Of a DNA stretch of 64,000 bases, positions 60,968-64,000 are shown piece by piece. Source of the DNA: JADCCX01 sp031431475 (GTDB lineage Bacteria; Pseudomonadota; Alphaproteobacteria; Rhizobiales; Beijerinckiaceae). Under the pieces are notes generated by a model that saw only the letters and a list, made by a program, of their open reading frames with translations, had not been told where the DNA came from and did no database searches. The position numbers and the translations under genes are program-made. Within the stretch, counting starts at the first letter, position 1; each line of letters opens with the position of its first letter. Location: contig JANPDL010000034.1 of the NCBI GenBank assembly GCA_031431475.1, positions 58,221 through 122,220 of the forward strand. The letters are read 5' to 3'.

Positions 60968-62863
60968 ATGAAGCGGGAAGCCATGGTTCCAGGGCCCAGC
61001 CGACGGACAGTGATCGCGGGTAGTGCTGCGGCGATGCTGGCCGGGAGCCTCCAGCCTGCAAAGGCAGCTGTGGATTGGTCCAATGCAAAGCACGGACTGT
61101 CGTTCTTCGGTGATCTCAAGCAAACCGCTGATTTCAAGCACTTCGGCTATGTGAACCCGGCTGCTCCCAAGGGCGGTGTCGTGTCGATGCAGATCAGCTC
61201 GACCGCTGGGAACCAGAACTTCAACACGTTCAATTCCTTCAATATCTTCATCCTCAAAGGGGATGGTGCGGCGGGCGTAGGCGGTATCTTCGACAGCCTG
61301 ATGAGCGGCACCGGCGATGAGCCTGATGCGCTTTACGGATTGGTGGCCGAGAGCGTTCTCAAAACCGAAGGCAAACCGGAATGGCGCTTCAAACTGCGCA
61401 AGGAAGCCCGCTTTCACGATGGTTCGCCGCTGACGGCCGAGGATGTGGCGTTCTCGCTGCAGTTGATGAAGACCAAGGCGCATCCGGTCTATCAGCAGGT
61501 CCTGCGCGATCTGGTGGTGGCTGAGGCGGAAGCGCCGGATGTGCTGCGGATCGAGCTGAAGCCAGACCCGCCGCGTGACCTGATCATGACGGTCGCAGGG
61601 ATGCCGATCTTCTCCAAGGCCTATTATACCGTGAAAAACTTCGAGGAGAGCACGCTCGATCCGCCACTGGGGTCTGGGGCCTACAAGATCGGTCGATTTG
61701 AGGTAGGACGTTTCATCGAGCTGGACCGCGTGCCGGATTACTGGGCGAAGGATCTGGCGGTGAATGTAGGCCAGAACAACTTTGCCACCCTGCGCTGGGA
61801 GTATTTCCGCGATCGCACTGTGGCATTCGAGGGCTTCAAGGGCCGTGCCTTCACGATGAGACAGGAGTTCACCTCGCGCACCTGGGCGACGGGCTATGAC
61901 TTTCCGGCAGCCAAAGAAGGCCGGGTGGTGCGTGACCAGATCCGCACGGGTGGGCCAACCTCGATCCAGGGCTGGCACATCAACATACGGCGCGAGAAGT
62001 TCAAAGATCGCCGCGTCCGTGAGGCGCTCATTCTGGCCTTCGATTTCGAGTGGACGAACGCCACGCTGATGTTCAATTCCTACAAGCGCACGACATCGTT
62101 TTTCGAGAACACACCGCTGAAGGCGGTGGGCAAGCCCTCTCCCGAGGAACTGGTGCTGCTGGAGCCGTTTCGCAGCACGCTGCCGCCGGAGGTATTCGAC
62201 GAGCCGTTCATCCCGCCGGTCAGCGATGGAACTGGACAGGACCGCAACGTTCTGCGCCGCGCCGGGCAATTATTGCAGGACGCCGGTCTCAAGCGCGATG
62301 GCGCCGTGCTGAAACTGCCCAATGGCCAGCCCTTCACAATCGAGATGCTGGATTTTGATCCCTCGCTGCATCCCCATGCGGGCGGGTTGGTGAAAAACCT
62401 CAAGCTCTTGGGGATCGATGCACAGCTGCGCACAGTGGATGCGGCGCAATACCAGAAGCGCACGGACGAATTCGATTTTGACATCACCATGCGCAATATG
62501 GGCGGCACGCTAACGCCGGGTGATTCCATACGTGGTGTCTATGGTTCGGAAGCCGCGAAACGCAACGGATCGCGCAATCTTGCGGGCATTGCCGAACCTG
62601 CGGCGGACGCCCTGATCGAGGTGATCGGCCGGGCGAAGACGCGGGAAGAGCTTAACATAGCCTGCCGTGCGCTTGACCGGGTGCTGCGTTCCACCCGCAG
62701 CATGATTCCGGCATGGCACAACGACAGCGCCTGGATGGTCTATTGGGATATCTTTGGCAAACCGGAGCGCCCGCCGCAATTCGCGGCAACATCCAGCCTG
62801 ATGGGTGTCGTGGGCAGCACTTGGTGGTACGATCAAGAGAAAGCTAAGAAGTTGGGACTTTGA
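60968..62863 (+). CDS. yejA: YejA-type ABC peptide-binding protein (second of tandem pair)
   Basis: 631 residues from ATG 60968 (AGGAG upstream). The N-terminus has an RR motif (PSRRTVIAGSAAAMLAGSL) and may use the Tat route, unlike the first copy. The mature part shows HFGYVNPAAPKGGVVSMQIS, NFNTFNSFNIFILKG, ARFHDGSPLTAEDVAFSLQ and DPPLGSGAYKIG. It stands 35 bases before yejB, so it is probably the main binding protein of this importer. Confidence 0.92.
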   Translation: MKREAMVPGPSRRTVIAGSAAAMLAGSLQPAKAAVDWSNAKHGLSFFGDLKQTADFKHFGYVNPAAPKGGVVSMQISSTAGNQNFNTFNSFNIFILKGDGAAGVGGIFDSLMSGTGDEPDALYGLVAESVLKTEGKPEWRFKLRKEARFHDGSPLTAEDVAFSLQLMKTKAHPVYQQVLRDLVVAEAEAPDVLRIELKPDPPRDLIMTVAGMPIFSKAYYTVKNFEESTLDPPLGSGAYKIGRFEVGRFIELDRVPDYWAKDLAVNVGQNNFATLRWEYFRDRTVAFEGFKGRAFTMRQEFTSRTWATGYDFPAAKEGRVVRDQIRTGGPTSIQGWHINIRREKFKDRRVREALILAFDFEWTNATLMFNSYKRTTSFFENTPLKAVGKPSPEELVLLEPFRSTLPPEVFDEPFIPPVSDGTGQDRNVLRRAGQLLQDAGLKRDGAVLKLPNGQPFTIEMLDFDPSLHPHAGGLVKNLKLLGIDAQLRTVDAAQYQKRTDEFDFDITMRNMGGTLTPGDSIRGVYGSEAAKRNGSRNLAGIAEPAADALIEVIGRAKTREELNIACRALDRVLRSTRSMIPAWHNDSAWMVYWDIFGKPERPPQFAATSSLMGVVGSTWWYDQEKAKKLGL

Positions 62864-62898
62864 TACCGAATCAGTGACCACAACGATTTCCGGAGCCC

Positions 62899-63990
62899 AT
62901 GCTCGCCTATATAGCCCGCCGTCTTCTCCTGATGATCCCGACACTGTTCGGGATCATGCTGGTGTCCTTTGTCATCGTGCAGTTCGCACCGGGTGGCCCG
63001 GTGGAGCGCGTCATCGCGCAATTGCAGGGCAACAACACCGATCCGGCCTCGCGCATTGGCGGCGGTTCGGGTGATCTGGCGGGTGGCAGCGGCGGTGGTG
63101 ACGGCGGGTCTTATCGCGGCTCGCAAGGGCTTGATCCCGAGTTCATCAAGCAGCTGGAAAAGCAGTTCGGCTTCGACAAGCCGGCGCATGAACGCTTCTT
63201 CAAGATGGTCTGGGATTATCTGCGCTTCGATTTCGGCAAGAGCTATTTCCGCGATACGACCGTGCTGCAACTGATCAAGGAGAAGCTGCCGGTTTCGATG
63301 TCGCTGGGATTGTGGATGCTGATCCTGTCCTATTCGATCTCCATCCCGCTGGGCATCCGCAAGGCGGTGAAGGACGGCACGGCCTTCGATATCTGGACCA
63401 GCGGTGTGATCATCGTGGGCTACGCGATTCCAGGGTTTCTCTTTGCCATCATCCTCATTGTGTTTTTCGCGGGTGGCTCGTTCTGGCAGGTGTTCCCTCT
63501 GCGGGGGCTCTATTCAGAGAACTTCTCCGAGCTTTCAACCTTCGGCAAGATCAAGGACTACGCCTGGCATGTGACCCTGCCGCTGATCTCCATGGCCATC
63601 GCGGTGTTCGCGACCAAGACGCTGCTGACCAAGAACTCCTTCCTCGATGAAATCCGGAAGCAATATGTGACCACGGCGCGGGCCAAGGGATTGAGCGAAT
63701 CTCAAGTGCTCTATGGCCATGTCTTCCGCAATGCGATGCTGCTCGTTATCTCCGGCTTCCCCGGCGCATTCCTGGGCGCGTTCTTCACCGGCGCGCTGTT
63801 GATTGAGACCGTCTTTTCTTTGGATGGCCTCGGTTATCTCACCTACAAGGCCGCCCTTGACCGGGATTACCCCATCGTCTTCGCCAATCTCTATGTGTTC
63901 ACGCTGGTGGGCCTGGTGATCGGCCTCATCTCCGACCTCCTCTACACGGCGATCGACCCCCGCATCGATTTCGAGCGGAGGGAGGTGTGA
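62899..63990 (+). CDS. yejB: Peptide ABC transporter permease YejB
   Basis: 363 residues. OppB-type start YIARRLLLMIPTLFGIMLVSFVIVQFAPGGPVE, then a Gly/Ser-rich periplasmic insert (about 52-75, GGGSGDLAGGSGGGDGGS) characteristic of YejB. Then the permease core has the loop TTARAKGLSESQVLYGHVFRNAM and SLDGLGYLTYKAALDRDYP. The stop overlaps the next start (GTGATGG). Confidence 0.96.
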   Translation: MLAYIARRLLLMIPTLFGIMLVSFVIVQFAPGGPVERVIAQLQGNNTDPASRIGGGSGDLAGGSGGGDGGSYRGSQGLDPEFIKQLEKQFGFDKPAHERFFKMVWDYLRFDFGKSYFRDTTVLQLIKEKLPVSMSLGLWMLILSYSISIPLGIRKAVKDGTAFDIWTSGVIIVGYAIPGFLFAIILIVFFAGGSFWQVFPLRGLYSENFSELSTFGKIKDYAWHVTLPLISMAIAVFATKTLLTKNSFLDEIRKQYVTTARAKGLSESQVLYGHVFRNAMLLVISGFPGAFLGAFFTGALLIETVFSLDGLGYLTYKAALDRDYPIVFANLYVFTLVGLVIGLISDLLYTAIDPRIDFERREV

Positions 63991-64000
63991 TGGCGCTTCC
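63990..64000 (+). CDS. yejE: Start of yejE (truncated by the window)
   Basis: ATGGCGCTTCC follows the yejB stop with one base of overlap and GGAGGGAGG just upstream. Identity rests only on the position after yejB; no more of the gene is visible. Confidence 0.6.

Noticed and set aside
60740..62269. 509-residue open frame opposite yejA
   Set aside because: Antisense to a clear YejA-type gene; composition (His, Arg, Gln) is typical of shadow frames.

Overview
The window is a high-GC chromosomal segment of an alphaproteobacterium, most likely of the order Hyphomicrobiales (Rhizobiales). The evidence is gene content: an Irr-type iron regulator, fxsA-secB, a dut-coaBC-ubiB-ubiE block facing mutM, a pheA-kdsB-cycM-like cytochrome block followed by yejA/yejB, HisG with HisZ, a DUF1674 protein, and intergenic mosaic repeats of the kind common in this order. 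Genus cannot be fixed from the sequence alone.

Layout. 1-2640: housekeeping genes (fxsA, secB, xthA, irr). 2790-14205: a plus-strand catabolic region with a Bug-type binding protein, a TetR regulator, and a nine-gene run of four Gfo/Idh/MocA dehydrogenases, a DUF993 aldolase-like protein, a TIM-barrel isomerase and an ABC sugar importer that lacks its own ATPase. Two near-identical TetR-type operators, one placed just behind a near-consensus sigma70 promoter, mark both transcription starts. 14206-16650: repeat-rich patch with a broken HigA antitoxin, an AT-rich exported protein of unknown function framed by inverted repeats, and a DUF4160/DUF2442 pair. 16650-23036: purH, heparinase II/III-like, rsmB, an RluA-type pseudouridine synthase, DUF1674 and a thermonuclease-like protein.

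23104-33899: a genomic island of about 10.7 kb integrated in tRNA-Thr(CGT). It has a P4-type integrase, small proteins sharing a motif, an AlpA-like DNA-binding protein, a RepA-like AAA ATPase and a type III restriction-modification operon (mod-rhuM-res) with a RhuM gene between mod and res. A degenerate copy of the tRNA 3' end closes the right side. An IS630-like transposase remnant and tRNA-Arg(CCG) follow.

34680-42070: small membrane protein, GNAT, cysK, an Rrf2 regulator, dut, coaBC, ubiB, ubiE (minus strand), then mutM (plus). 42224-48285: a complete minus-strand ABC sugar importer (UgpC-like ATPase, Tat-dependent binding protein, two permeases) with a 3-hydroxyisobutyrate-dehydrogenase-family enzyme; a LEM-3-like GIY-YIG nuclease gene sits inside this operon. 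48750-51588: divergent ALDH7-type semialdehyde dehydrogenase and FAD oxidase, fitting lysine/pipecolate-type catabolism. 51833-58906: hisG, hisZ, an outer-membrane barrel protein, a HIT protein, nudC, pheA, kdsB and a membrane-anchored cytochrome c. 59011-end: two tandem YejA-type binding proteins, yejB and the first codons of yejE.

The parts most worth following up are the TetR-operated sugar cluster with four oxidoreductases, the exported AT-rich protein inside inverted repeats, the small motif-sharing island proteins with a possible frameshift, and the GIY-YIG gene placed seamlessly in a transport operon.
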